Below are positions 1-7,499 of a DNA stretch of 18,347 nucleotides, in pieces. Origin of the DNA: Streptococcus sp. GTDB taxonomy: Bacteria; Bacillota; Bacilli; Lactobacillales; Streptococcaceae. Positions within the stretch are counted from its first letter, which is position 1. The number at the start of each line of letters is the position of its first letter. Made by a program: the position numbers and the translations under genes. The notes under the pieces are model-generated. The model was not told where the DNA came from. It saw only the letters and a program-made list of their open reading frames with translations, and did not search any database. The DNA is taken from assembly GCA_030825825.1 (NCBI GenBank), contig JAPJPE010000014.1, positions 1 through 18,347 on the forward strand, in the 5' to 3' direction.

Positions 1-22
1 CTCGACAATCCAAAAATAATTG

Positions 23-52
23 AGAGGCTAGGACTTTTGTCCCAGCCTCTTT
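23..52. terminator. Intrinsic terminator-like hairpin at the left edge
   Basis: Arms 23-34 and 39-50 pair over 12 positions with a single A/C mismatch (30 against 43) and a TTTT loop. A T-rich stretch follows on the plus strand, and the minus strand also has a T-rich tail. It probably ends a gene lying left of the window. The GAGGCT-GGAC type of stem is, from memory, common in streptococcal intergenic repeats, so it may be the end of such a repeat. Confidence 0.6.
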
Positions 53-102
53 ATTATTTCAGAGCTAGTTTGCTTTCTTTTAAGGAATTACTTGGAGGGA
101 AT

Positions 103-153
103 AAAAGAAAAACAGAGGTGGAAGAAATTATTTTTCTTCCATCTCTGTTTTTT
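103..153. terminator. Long bidirectional terminator overlapping the end of the 59-residue gene
   Basis: Arms 108-127 and 133-152 pair over 20 positions, with one G-T wobble (118 against 142) and a 5-base loop. A T tract follows on the plus strand (148-153), and the minus strand ends in T-rich sequence (complement of 103-112). The minus-strand gene reads through one arm and has its stop codon (complement of 128-130) at the loop, so its last codons form half of the terminator. Confidence 0.75.
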
Positions 154-307
154 GTCCTTGAATGGCTTTTTTGAGCCACCAAAGTGAGCCGGCTAGGATC
201 AGGGCAGCAAGCCAAAAAATCCAAGCCTCAATAGTGGTTAGAAAAAAGTAGAGAGCGATAGCATCGACCAATAAAAGTGGGATGAGAATCTGTTTTCTTA
301 TTTTCAT
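128..307 (-). CDS. Small hydrophobic membrane protein, 59 aa, unknown function
   Basis: The minus-strand reading frame runs from ATG (complement of 305-307) to TAA (complement of 128-130). The protein has a short basic N-terminus (MKIRKQ). Two hydrophobic stretches follow, at about residues 7-24 and 28-45, rich in Leu, Ile, Phe and Trp and separated by a short turn (TTIEA). The tail is charged (KTEMEEK). This is the plan of a two-helix inner-membrane miniprotein. A good extended -10 promoter lies immediately upstream and a strong terminator overlaps its end, which together support a real gene. There is no Shine-Dalgarno motif, so the mRNA may be leaderless. I do not recognise the family and assign no function. 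It is divergent from rsmH. Confidence 0.6.
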   Translation of the reverse strand: MKIRKQILIPLLLVDAIALYFFLTTIEAWIFWLAALILAGSLWWLKKAIQGQKTEMEEK

Positions 308-313
308 AAGAAT

Positions 314-341
314 ATTGTATCATAAATCCTAGAGGAAACAA
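314..341 (-). promoter_or_regulatory. Promoter of the 59-residue gene
   Basis: Read on the minus strand there is TTGTTT (336-341), a 16-base spacer ending in TGA, then TACAAT (314-319), an extended -10 arrangement. Only six bases separate the -10 box from the ATG, so transcription should begin at or next to the start codon. Confidence 0.6.
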
Positions 342-439
342 GTGAAATCAAGCCTGTCTAGGTATTTTGTAGGATCTGAAAAGGTCCGATAGGGTTAGTT
401 AGTGAATTTTCTTTCAGGAGTGCATCTTGGTCCCATTTG

Positions 440-448
440 TGGTAAAAT
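440..448 (+). promoter_or_regulatory. Extended -10 promoter of the rsmH-mraY operon
   Basis: TGG followed by TAAAAT (443-448) makes an extended -10 box, with no good -35 box at the usual distance. The expected start of transcription is about 455, only a few bases before the ATG at 458. No Shine-Dalgarno sequence lies in between; the AGGAG near 417 is upstream of the -10 box and so would not be transcribed. Confidence 0.6.
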
Positions 449-457
449 AGTAAAGAT

Positions 458-1408
458 ATGAGTAAAGAATTTCATCATGTAACGGTTTTGCTTCATGAAA
501 CGATCGATATGCTGGATGTTAAGCCAGATGGGATCTATGTAGACGCCACATTGGGTGGGGCAGGCCACAGCGAATATTTGTTAACAAAATTAAATGAATC
601 GGGCCATCTTTATGCCTTTGACCAAGATCAGCATGCAATTGAGAATGCTAAGATTCGTTTAGCTCCATTCATCGAGAAAGGCATGGTGACCTTCATTAAG
701 GATAACTTTCGTCATTTGAAGGAACGTCTAAACGAATTGGGTGTGACTGAAATTGATGGAATCTGTTATGACCTAGGTGTCTCTAGTCCTCAGTTAGATG
801 AACGGGAACGCGGATTTTCTTACAAGAAAGATGCGCCGTTAGACATGCGGATGAATCAAGAAGCTTCCTTGACAGCCTATGAAGTCGTTAATAGCTACGA
901 TTACCATGATCTAGTCCGTATTTTTTTCAAATATGGAGAGGACAAATTTTCCAAGCAAATTGCGCGGAAAATTGAGCAAGCACGAGCAATTAAACCGATT
1001 GAAACGACGACTGAATTAGCAGAGATTATTAAATCTGCTAAACCAGCTAAGGAGCTCAAGAAAAAGGGCCATCCTGCTAAACAGATTTTCCAAGCCATTC
1101 GTATCGAAGTCAATGATGAATTGGGAGCTGCAGATGAATCGATCCAGCAAGCCATGGATTTGTTGGCTCTCGATGGTCGTATTTCTGTGATTACCTTTCA
1201 TTCGTTAGAGGATCGATTGACCAAACAATTGTTTAAAGAAGCTTCGACGGTTGAGGTTCCAAAAGGACTTCCCTTTATTCCGGATGATTTGAAACCAAAG
1301 ATGGAGTTGGTCAACCGGAAACCTATTTTGCCAAGTGAAGAAGAGCTTGAGGATAATAATCGATCCCATTCAGCAAAATTACGGGTTGCTCGAAAAATAC
1401 ACAAGTAA
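458..1408 (+). CDS. rsmH: 16S rRNA (cytosine(1402)-N(4))-methyltransferase RsmH
   Basis: Cytosolic SAM-dependent methyltransferase (older name MraW) that N4-methylates C1402 in the decoding centre of 16S rRNA. The 316-residue length is typical. Near the N-terminus HHVTVLLHET is followed by the SAM-binding segment VDATLGGAGHS (28-38). Later come YDLGVSSPQLDE (104-115), a GFSY-x5-LDMRM block (119-132), and the C-terminal TFHSLEDR and NNRSHSAKLR motifs, all diagnostic of the family. It is the first gene of the rsmH-ftsL-pbpX-mraY operon. The ATG at 458 is fixed by the conserved N-terminus. It sits about nine bases after a -10 box and has no ribosome-binding site, suggesting leaderless or nearly leaderless translation. 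Confidence 0.97.
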   Translation: MSKEFHHVTVLLHETIDMLDVKPDGIYVDATLGGAGHSEYLLTKLNESGHLYAFDQDQHAIENAKIRLAPFIEKGMVTFIKDNFRHLKERLNELGVTEIDGICYDLGVSSPQLDERERGFSYKKDAPLDMRMNQEASLTAYEVVNSYDYHDLVRIFFKYGEDKFSKQIARKIEQARAIKPIETTTELAEIIKSAKPAKELKKKGHPAKQIFQAIRIEVNDELGAADESIQQAMDLLALDGRISVITFHSLEDRLTKQLFKEASTVEVPKGLPFIPDDLKPKMELVNRKPILPSEEELEDNNRSHSAKLRVARKIHK

Positions 1409-1419
1409 GAGGAATTGAT

Positions 1420-1755
1420 ATGGCAGCAAGAGATGAGAGAACAAGAACACAGGTACTGCAAGACCGCTTTCGCCGTTTCTCTAGAGTAGAAAAGGCTTTT
1501 TATGGGTCGATTGTCCTAACAGCTGTGATTTTAGCCATTAGTATCGTCTTTATGCAGACACGGATTTTACAAGTTCAAAGTGAATTGACTGATTTGAATA
1601 CGGAACTAGAAGCCAAAAAGACGGAATTGGCAGATGTTCGTCAAGAGGTCAATGAATTAACACGTTATGACCGCTTATCACAGTTGGCTAGCTCCCAAGG
1701 AATGAAGCTGCAAAAAGAAAATCGAAAAACAGTGAGTGCAAGTAGTGATGAATAA
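1420..1755 (+). CDS. ftsL: Cell division protein FtsL
   Basis: A 111-residue bitopic membrane protein of the divisome. It has a basic cytoplasmic N-terminus of about 26 residues and one transmembrane helix at about 27-46 (rich in Ile, Val and Leu). An extracellular heptad-rich coiled coil follows at about 48-82, where FtsL pairs with DivIC and helps recruit the septal synthase. Sequence conservation is low in this family, so the assignment rests on size, topology and position between rsmH and pbpX. AAGAGG lies seven bases before the ATG. The gap from rsmH is 11 bases, and its last eight bases overlap the start of pbpX, consistent with translational coupling. Confidence 0.93.
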   Translation: MAARDERTRTQVLQDRFRRFSRVEKAFYGSIVLTAVILAISIVFMQTRILQVQSELTDLNTELEAKKTELADVRQEVNELTRYDRLSQLASSQGMKLQKENRKTVSASSDE

Positions 1756-4030
1756 ATTCAAAAAATTTTTGATCGGGTATTCGATAAAGAAACGTCGCTT
1801 GCCGGATCAGAATCGAAAACAAGTTGGGAAAAATCTCAGTGTACTGGCGATTTTCCTCTTTTTTCTCTTTCTGATTAATTTTGCAATGATCATTGGGACT
1901 GATAAAAAATTTGGTGTGACCTTATCGGATCAAGCCAAAAAAGTCCATGAGCAGACGGTCATTGTTCCTGCAAAACGTGGAACGATCTACGACCGAAATG
2001 GAGCAGTAATTGCTGAAGATGCGACGACCTATAACGTTTATGCGGTTATTGATAAAAAGTACAAATCAGCAACTGGGAAAATTCTCTATGTAGAAGAGAG
2101 CCAATTTAAAAAAGTAGCAGAAATCTTTAAGCAGTACTTAGGGATGGATGAGGATTACGTCATTCAACAGTTGTCGCAAAAGAAATTGAAACAAGTTTCT
2201 TTTGGCTCGAACGGAAACGGCATAACTTATAGTAATATGACAGCCATCCGTGAGGCCATGGAAGCGGCGAAGATTGAAGGGGTTGCTTTTACAACCAGTC
2301 CAAATCGAAGCTATAAAAATGGAGTTTTTGCTTCTCAATTTATAGGTCAGGCCTCTCTTCAAGAAGATAAAGAGGGGAATAAAACCCTGAAGGGACAATC
2401 AGGGATGGAGAAATCCCTCGATCGTATTCTCACTGGACAAAATGGGGTTATCACCTATGATAAAGACCGAAACGGCAATATCGTTCCTGGTTCAGATAAG
2501 GTTTCTGTCAAAACAGAAGATGGAAAAGATGTCTATACGACCATTTCAGCAGAATTACAAACCTACCTTGAGACGCGAATGGATGTTTTCCAAGAAAAAG
2601 TAAAAGGAAAGTATGTTAGTGCGACTCTTGTGAGTGCAAAAACTGGAGAAATCCTGGCGACAACGCAACGTCCATCCTATAATGCGGATACCAAACAAGG
2701 GTTGGATCTGAAAAACTTGAAAACCTGGAATACCATCCTTTATCAAGATCAATATGAACCGGGTTCAACGATGAAGGTCATGTTATTAGCTTCGGCGATT
2801 GATCATGGAACCTTCCCAGCCTATAATGAAGGATACTACAGTAACGAACTACAAGTAAAAGATGCGACGATCCGTGACTGGGATGTCAATATGGGCTTGT
2901 CAGAAGGTCGCTATATGAATATTGCTCAAGGTTTTGCCTATTCAAGTAACATTGGGATGACCCGTTTAGAGCAAAAGATGGGAAATGCTGTCTGGATGGA
3001 CTACCTAACCCGCTTTAAATTCGGACTTCCTACACGTTTTGGAATGGGAGACGAAGGTTTTGGAGGGCTACCAGGTGATAACTATGTCACTCAAGCCATG
3101 TCTTCCTTCGGTCAAGGGATTTCGGTGACCCAAACGCAGATGTTGCGTGCATTTTCTGCCATTGCAAATGATGGGGAAATGTTGGAGCCGAAGTTTATTA
3201 GTGCTATTTACGATAAAAAATCAGACACAGCCCGCAAATCAAAAAAAGAAGTTGTTGGAAAACCAGTTTCAGGATCAGCTGCACAACAGACACGGAACTA
3301 TATGATCACCGTCGGAACAGATCCAGAGTATGGAACCTTGTACAGTGATGGGCCCATCATTCAGGTACCCGGTCAAAACGTTGCGGTGAAATCAGGGACT
3401 GCCCAAATGGCGACAGATCAAGGATACTTGCAAGGAGAAAATGATTATATCAACTCGGTTGTAGCCATGACACCTGCAGAAGATCCTGAATTCATTATGT
3501 ATGTGACGGTCCAACAACCAGAAGTGAAATTCTCAGCGACCAGCTGGGAAGAGCTGGTTAATCCTATTTTGGAAGATGCAGTTGCTTTAAAAGACGAATT
3601 GCATTTGACATCAGAGGCACCAACTTTGGATGATGTGACCAAAGAAACGACCTACAAAATCCCTTCAGTAGAAACTCTCTCTAAGGAGTTGAATCTGAAA
3701 CAAAATCTGAGCCCAGGTGCTTATTCAGAGGAATTGCGTCGCAATTTGGTGCAACCAATTGTCCTAGGAACTGGGAAAAATATCCGCAAGATGTCTGTGG
3801 ATGTAGGCTCTAAAGTCAAAGCCAATCAGCAAGTATTGTTATTGACAGAAGACTTTGATGCGGTTCCGGATATGTATGGTTGGACAAAGAAAAATGCGGA
3901 CATCTTTGGAGAATGGACTGGAATTGAGATTACCTATAAAGGTAGTGGAAAGAAAGTAACCAAACAAAGTGTCAAAATGAACACCTCACTCAATAAAACT
4001 AAAAAGATTACGTTAACATTAGGAGACTAA
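1748..4030 (+). CDS. pbpX: Penicillin-binding protein 2X (class B PBP, septal transpeptidase)
   Basis: Membrane-anchored D,D-transpeptidase that cross-links septal peptidoglycan with FtsW and is a primary beta-lactam target in streptococci. I take the ATG at 1748 (760 aa), which overlaps ftsL by eight bases, rather than in-frame GTG codons slightly upstream. A basic N-terminus precedes one helix at about 30-49, then the PBP dimerisation domain (PAKRGTIYDRNG). The transpeptidase motifs are S340-T-M-K343, S399-S-N401 and K548-S-G-T551, the last preceded by Val547. Two C-terminal PASTA-like repeats follow from about residue 640 and end in LTLGD, as in pneumococcal PBP2X. All catalytic residues are present. 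Third gene of the operon, followed by mraY after one base. Confidence 0.97.
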   Translation: MNKFKKFLIGYSIKKRRLPDQNRKQVGKNLSVLAIFLFFLFLINFAMIIGTDKKFGVTLSDQAKKVHEQTVIVPAKRGTIYDRNGAVIAEDATTYNVYAVIDKKYKSATGKILYVEESQFKKVAEIFKQYLGMDEDYVIQQLSQKKLKQVSFGSNGNGITYSNMTAIREAMEAAKIEGVAFTTSPNRSYKNGVFASQFIGQASLQEDKEGNKTLKGQSGMEKSLDRILTGQNGVITYDKDRNGNIVPGSDKVSVKTEDGKDVYTTISAELQTYLETRMDVFQEKVKGKYVSATLVSAKTGEILATTQRPSYNADTKQGLDLKNLKTWNTILYQDQYEPGSTMKVMLLASAIDHGTFPAYNEGYYSNELQVKDATIRDWDVNMGLSEGRYMNIAQGFAYSSNIGMTRLEQKMGNAVWMDYLTRFKFGLPTRFGMGDEGFGGLPGDNYVTQAMSSFGQGISVTQTQMLRAFSAIANDGEMLEPKFISAIYDKKSDTARKSKKEVVGKPVSGSAAQQTRNYMITVGTDPEYGTLYSDGPIIQVPGQNVAVKSGTAQMATDQGYLQGENDYINSVVAMTPAEDPEFIMYVTVQQPEVKFSATSWEELVNPILEDAVALKDELHLTSEAPTLDDVTKETTYKIPSVETLSKELNLKQNLSPGAYSEELRRNLVQPIVLGTGKNIRKMSVDVGSKVKANQQVLLLTEDFDAVPDMYGWTKKNADIFGEWTGIEITYKGSGKKVTKQSVKMNTSLNKTKKITLTLGD

Positions 4031-4031
4031 G

Positions 4032-5024
4032 ATGTATATTGCTACGATCCTTGTATCGTTTCTATTAACAGTGGCTGCTATTCCAGCCTTTATTCGATTT
4101 TACCATCGTGCTCATATTTCCGGGCAACAAATGCACGAAGATGTGAAACAACACAAAGCGAAAGCCGGCACTCCGACAATGGGTGGAGTTGTATTTCTCA
4201 TTACAGCCGTTCTAGTTAGTTTTGTCGTTACCGTATTGACTGGAAATTTCACGCGCCCTGTTCAACTGATTCTATTTATCTTGATTCTATATGGAATTGT
4301 TGGATTTTTGGATGACTTTTTAAAAGTCTTTCGTAAGATTAATGAAGGTCTCAACCCAAAACAAAAATTAGCCCTTCAACTTGTTGGTGGAATCATCTTC
4401 TATATTTTTTCTGAACGCCACGGTGCAGGAAGCCTTTTGAATGTCTTTGGTTATGATCTTTACTTGGGCCATTTCTACATTCTCTTTGCTTTATTTTGGT
4501 TGGTTGGTTTTTCAAACGCGGTCAATTTGACAGATGGGATTGATGGATTAGCCAGCATCTCCGTTGCTATTAGCCTGAGTGCTTATTCCTTTATTGCCTA
4601 TATGCAAGGAAAATGGGACATTCTCTTTGTGACTTTGAGTATGATTGGGGCCTTGCTTGGATTTTTTGTCTTCAACCACAAGCCAGCTAAAATCTTTATG
4701 GGAGATGTCGGTAGTCTAGCTCTTGGAGGGATGCTTGCAGCCTTGTCAATGGCTCTGCATGTCGAGTGGACGCTGCTCCTGATTGGTCTGGTCTATGTCA
4801 TTGAAACAGGTTCTGTGATGCTACAAGTGACCTATTTCAAATGGACCAAGAAACGCTACGGAGAAGGACGTCGGATTTTCCGAATGACTCCTTTCCACCA
4901 TCATTTAGAACTGGGTGGTCTTTCTGGAAATGGCCAAAACTGGTCAGAATGGAAAGTGGATGCCTTTATGTGGTCCATTGCCTTGGTAACAAGTGTCGTG
5001 ACTCTAGTCCTTCTCTACCTATAA
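4032..5024 (+). CDS. mraY: Phospho-N-acetylmuramoyl-pentapeptide-transferase MraY
   Basis: Polytopic membrane enzyme that transfers phospho-MurNAc-pentapeptide from UDP to undecaprenyl phosphate, giving lipid I, the first membrane step of peptidoglycan synthesis. The 330-residue protein has about ten hydrophobic helices. Family motifs are clear: GTPTMGG (46-52), the Mg-binding pair D94-D95 in GFLDDFLK, NAVNLTDGIDGLA (162-174), MGDVGSLALGG (223-233) and the C-terminal histidines H289-H291 in FHHHLE. AGGAG lies within the end of pbpX and the gap is one base, so it is translationally linked to that gene. It is the last gene of the operon, with a terminator directly after it. Confidence 0.98.
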   Translation: MYIATILVSFLLTVAAIPAFIRFYHRAHISGQQMHEDVKQHKAKAGTPTMGGVVFLITAVLVSFVVTVLTGNFTRPVQLILFILILYGIVGFLDDFLKVFRKINEGLNPKQKLALQLVGGIIFYIFSERHGAGSLLNVFGYDLYLGHFYILFALFWLVGFSNAVNLTDGIDGLASISVAISLSAYSFIAYMQGKWDILFVTLSMIGALLGFFVFNHKPAKIFMGDVGSLALGGMLAALSMALHVEWTLLLIGLVYVIETGSVMLQVTYFKWTKKRYGEGRRIFRMTPFHHHLELGGLSGNGQNWSEWKVDAFMWSIALVTSVVTLVLLYL

Positions 5025-5054
5025 AACGACGGTGGGCTTGCCCATCGTTTTTTT
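5024..5054 (+). terminator. Intrinsic terminator of the rsmH-mraY operon
   Basis: A GC-rich stem (CGGTGGG paired with CCCATCG, one G-T wobble) with a CTTG loop is followed by seven Ts. It begins at the mraY stop codon. Confidence 0.85.
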
Positions 5055-5121
5055 ACTGACTCAGAGAGACTTCGCTGGTTAGGAAAAATGACCCATAAGA
5101 GAAGCAAGAAGACAGCTTTTC

Positions 5122-5130
5122 TGATATAAT
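5122..5130 (+). promoter_or_regulatory. Extended -10 promoter of the helicase gene
   Basis: TGA followed by a perfect TATAAT (5125-5130), with no obvious -35 box. The predicted transcript starts near 5137, which leaves a short leader carrying AAAGGA (5144-5149) and favours the ATG at 5159 over the one at 5141. Confidence 0.6.
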
Positions 5131-5158
5131 AATAGAGATCATGAAAGGAACTGAGAAA

Positions 5159-6502
5159 ATGAAATTTACAGAGTTTAATTTTAAGCCCTATATTCAAGAG
5201 GCGCTGAAAGAAATCAATTTTAGAGAAGCAACCGAAGTACAGGAAAAGCTAATTCCGATTGTCCTAGCTGGAAATGATTTAGTGGGAGAATCAAAGACAG
5301 GTTCTGGGAAAACCCATACTTTTCTCTTACCGATTTTTCAAACGTTAAACGAAGACAGCCAACAAGTTGAAGCGGTGATTACGGCTCCTAGTCGGGAGTT
5401 GGCAACGCAAATTTACCAAGCTGCTCGTCAAATCGCTAGTCATTCTGAAAAAGAGATTCGGATTGTAAATTATGTTGGAGGAACGGATAAAAGCCGTCAG
5501 ATTGAAAAACTGCAGGTCAAACAACCACATATCGTGATTGGAACTCCAGGCCGAATTTATGACCTGGTTGCATCTGGTGATCTGGCTATTCATAAAGCCC
5601 ATACTTTTGTGGTAGATGAGGCGGATATGACACTGGACATGGGATTCTTGTCAACCGTGGATAAGATTGCTTCAAGACTTCCGCAACAACTGCAATTTTT
5701 AGTTTTTTCAGCCACCATTCCGCAGAAATTACAACCTTTCTTGAAAAAATATCTCTCAAACCCAGTCATGGAGCAGATTAAGACCAAGACGGTGATTTCA
5801 GATACCATCGATAATTGGCTGGTTTCGACCAAGGGTCGGGATAAAAATGAGCAAATTTACCAATTGACCAAGACCTTGCAACCTTATTTGGCTATGATTT
5901 TCGTTAATACCAAAACGAGAGCAGATGATCTCCATGCCTATTTAGTGGCTCAAGGATTAAAAGTGGCGAAGATTCACGGAGATATCCCACCACGTGAACG
6001 GAAACGGATCATGAATCAGGTTAAAAATCTTGATTTTGAGTATATTGTGGCCACAGATTTAGCGGCTCGTGGAATTGATATCGAAGGGGTGAGTCATGTC
6101 ATCAACGATGCTATTCCACAAGATCTTTCTTTCTTTGTCCACCGTGTCGGTCGGACAGGACGCAATGGTCTACCAGGTGTCGCTATTACTCTTTATCAAC
6201 CGAGTGATGATTCAGATATCCGTGAACTAGAAAAAATGGGCATTCGTTTCGTACCGAAAGTGTTGAAAAATGGGGTTATTGAAGATACTTATGATCGGGA
6301 CAGACGGGCCAATCGTGAGAAAAAGCAAGAGAAACTCGACATCGAAATGATTGGTCTGGTGAAGAAGAAAAAGAAAAAAATCAAACCAGGCTACAAGAAA
6401 AAAATCAAATGGGCAGTTGATGAAAAGCGGAGAAAAGCTAAGCGAGCTGAAAACCGTGCGCGTGGTCGGGCGGAACGTAAGGCCAAACGCCAAACTTTCT
6501 AA
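5159..6502 (+). CDS. cshB: DEAD-box ATP-dependent RNA helicase, CshB type
   Basis: Cytosolic RNA helicase of superfamily 2, likely acting in RNA turnover, ribosome assembly or cold adaptation. Motifs in order are Q-motif region VQEKLIPIVL (27-36), Walker A SKTGSGKT (45-52), motif Ia PSREL (77-81), TPGR (129-132), DEAD (153-156), SAT (184-186), then ARGIDI and HRVGRTGR in the second RecA-like domain. The last 90 residues or so are strongly basic, with a run of lysines (KKKKKK) and repeated RAxRxAKR, a likely RNA-binding tail. I choose the ATG at 5159 (447 aa) because AAAGGA is correctly spaced before it; the in-frame ATG at 5141 lies almost at the predicted transcript start. CshB rather than CshA is inferred from length and tail. 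Confidence 0.9.
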   Translation: MKFTEFNFKPYIQEALKEINFREATEVQEKLIPIVLAGNDLVGESKTGSGKTHTFLLPIFQTLNEDSQQVEAVITAPSRELATQIYQAARQIASHSEKEIRIVNYVGGTDKSRQIEKLQVKQPHIVIGTPGRIYDLVASGDLAIHKAHTFVVDEADMTLDMGFLSTVDKIASRLPQQLQFLVFSATIPQKLQPFLKKYLSNPVMEQIKTKTVISDTIDNWLVSTKGRDKNEQIYQLTKTLQPYLAMIFVNTKTRADDLHAYLVAQGLKVAKIHGDIPPRERKRIMNQVKNLDFEYIVATDLAARGIDIEGVSHVINDAIPQDLSFFVHRVGRTGRNGLPGVAITLYQPSDDSDIRELEKMGIRFVPKVLKNGVIEDTYDRDRRANREKKQEKLDIEMIGLVKKKKKKIKPGYKKKIKWAVDEKRRKAKRAENRARGRAERKAKRQTF

Positions 6503-6531
6503 CCCCTTCTTTCAAATGTTCAGAAGAAAAC

Positions 6532-6568
6532 ATAGATTTTCTTTATGAACTCCATAAAGAAAAACTAT
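6532..6568. repeat. 37-base near-perfect inverted repeat after the helicase gene
   Basis: ATAG, then one mismatched A, then TTTTCTTTATG (6537-6547) pairs with CATAAAGAAAA (6553-6563), a mismatched A, and CTAT (6565-6568), around an AACTC loop. That is 15 pairs with one A/A mismatch. No T run follows on the plus strand, so it is not a standard terminator. It lies 30 bases after the helicase stop codon and just before a regular terminator. Confidence 0.65.
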
Positions 6569-6587
6569 TAGGAACTTGTCTAAAATT

Positions 6588-6623
6588 ATGATAGACTAAA
6601 TTTGAGTAGTCTATCATTTTTCT
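6588..6623 (+). terminator. Intrinsic terminator of the helicase gene
   Basis: A perfect 10-base inverted repeat (ATGATAGACT at 6588-6597, AGTCTATCAT at 6608-6617) with a 10-base loop runs into a T tract. It is AT-rich but well formed. Confidence 0.7.
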
Positions 6624-6639
6624 ATTTCTGTAGCAATTT

Positions 6640-6669
6640 TTGGAATTCCGATAGTGAATGTGATAGAAT
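6640..6669 (+). promoter_or_regulatory. Promoter of the amino acid ABC transporter genes
   Basis: TTGGAA (6640-6645), an 18-base spacer ending in TGA, then TAGAAT (6664-6669). The predicted start near 6676 lies after the GTG at 6654, which rules that codon out as the permease start. Confidence 0.55.
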
Positions 6670-6698
6670 GTTTATGTTCGAGAAAGGAAGTAACAAAA

Positions 6699-7499
6699 AT
6701 GTTTACAACTAATCTTTTAGCTGCCAACTGGTATGCTGACTTTTTAAAACACGTTCCAGATAGCAAGCTGTTTAGTTTGAGAGCCGTATTGGATGCATTT
6801 CCGTCTGTCATAGGAAAATTGCCTGTGACGATTTTACTAGCCCTAGGAGGCGCATTTTTTGGGATTATTTTTGCCATGATTTTTGCTCTGGTCAAAATTA
6901 ATCGTGTACGAATTCTATACCCGATTCAAGCTGTTTTTGTCAGTTTTTTACGGGGGACTCCTTTGTTGGTTCAGTTGATGTTGACCTATTATGGGATTCC
7001 TCTTATTTTAAAAGCAATCAATCAGTCTTATGGAACAGCTTTTAATATTAATGCTATTCCAGCTGAGTTATTTGCAATTGTGGCTCTTGCCTTTAATGAG
7101 GCAGCTTATGCGAGTGAAACCATCCGGGCAGCCATTTTATCAGTGGATCCTGGTGAAATTGAGGCAGCGCGTAGTCTTGGGATGACCAACCGTCAAGTTT
7201 ATCGCCGGATTATTATTCCCAATGCAGCAGTCGTTGCAACTCCTACTTTAATCAACTCTCTCATTGGCTTGACCAAGGGGACCTCGCTCGCCTTTAGTGC
7301 CAGTGTGGTTGAAATTTTTGCTCAAGCACGGATTATTGGTGGGAGCGATTTGAAGTACTTTGAACGCTTTATCACAGTATCGATTGTTTACTGGATTGTG
7401 AACATTCTCATTGAAATACTAGGCCGTCACATTGAACGTCGACTGGATATTGAGACTCCCGTAGCAATTGATTTACCAGATCAGGAGGTCCGGATCTAA
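6699..7499 (+). CDS. Polar amino acid (probably cystine) ABC transporter, permease subunit (TcyB-like)
   Basis: Inner-membrane subunit of an uptake ABC transporter of the HisM/GlnP family, 266 aa. Five or so hydrophobic helices are visible. The family motif SFLRGTPLLVQLML and the EAA loop (EAAYASETIRAAI, then G-E-IEAARSLGM) that docks on the ATPase are both present. The ATG at 6699 is preceded by AAAGGAAG at good spacing. It overlaps the ATPase gene by one base (TAATG), so the two are translationally coupled. No substrate-binding protein is encoded in the window, so that partner must lie elsewhere. By position next to trxB it looks orthologous to the pneumococcal pair upstream of trxB, which I recall being assigned to cystine uptake. 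The substrate is inference. Confidence 0.9.
   Translation: MFTTNLLAANWYADFLKHVPDSKLFSLRAVLDAFPSVIGKLPVTILLALGGAFFGIIFAMIFALVKINRVRILYPIQAVFVSFLRGTPLLVQLMLTYYGIPLILKAINQSYGTAFNINAIPAELFAIVALAFNEAAYASETIRAAILSVDPGEIEAARSLGMTNRQVYRRIIIPNAAVVATPTLINSLIGLTKGTSLAFSASVVEIFAQARIIGGSDLKYFERFITVSIVYWIVNILIEILGRHIERRLDIETPVAIDLPDQEVRI

Noticed and set aside
1198..1461. 87-codon minus-strand frame opposite rsmH and ftsL
   Set aside because: Antisense to two conserved genes, serine-rich shadow composition, no promoter or ribosome-binding site.
5141..5161. Upstream ATG of the helicase gene
   Set aside because: It lies about four bases after the predicted transcript start, with no ribosome-binding site; the ATG at 5159 has AAAGGA at good spacing and matches the family N-terminus.
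6654..6698. GTG-initiated extension of the ABC permease
   Set aside because: The GTG precedes the predicted -10 box, and a good ribosome-binding site supports the ATG at 6699.
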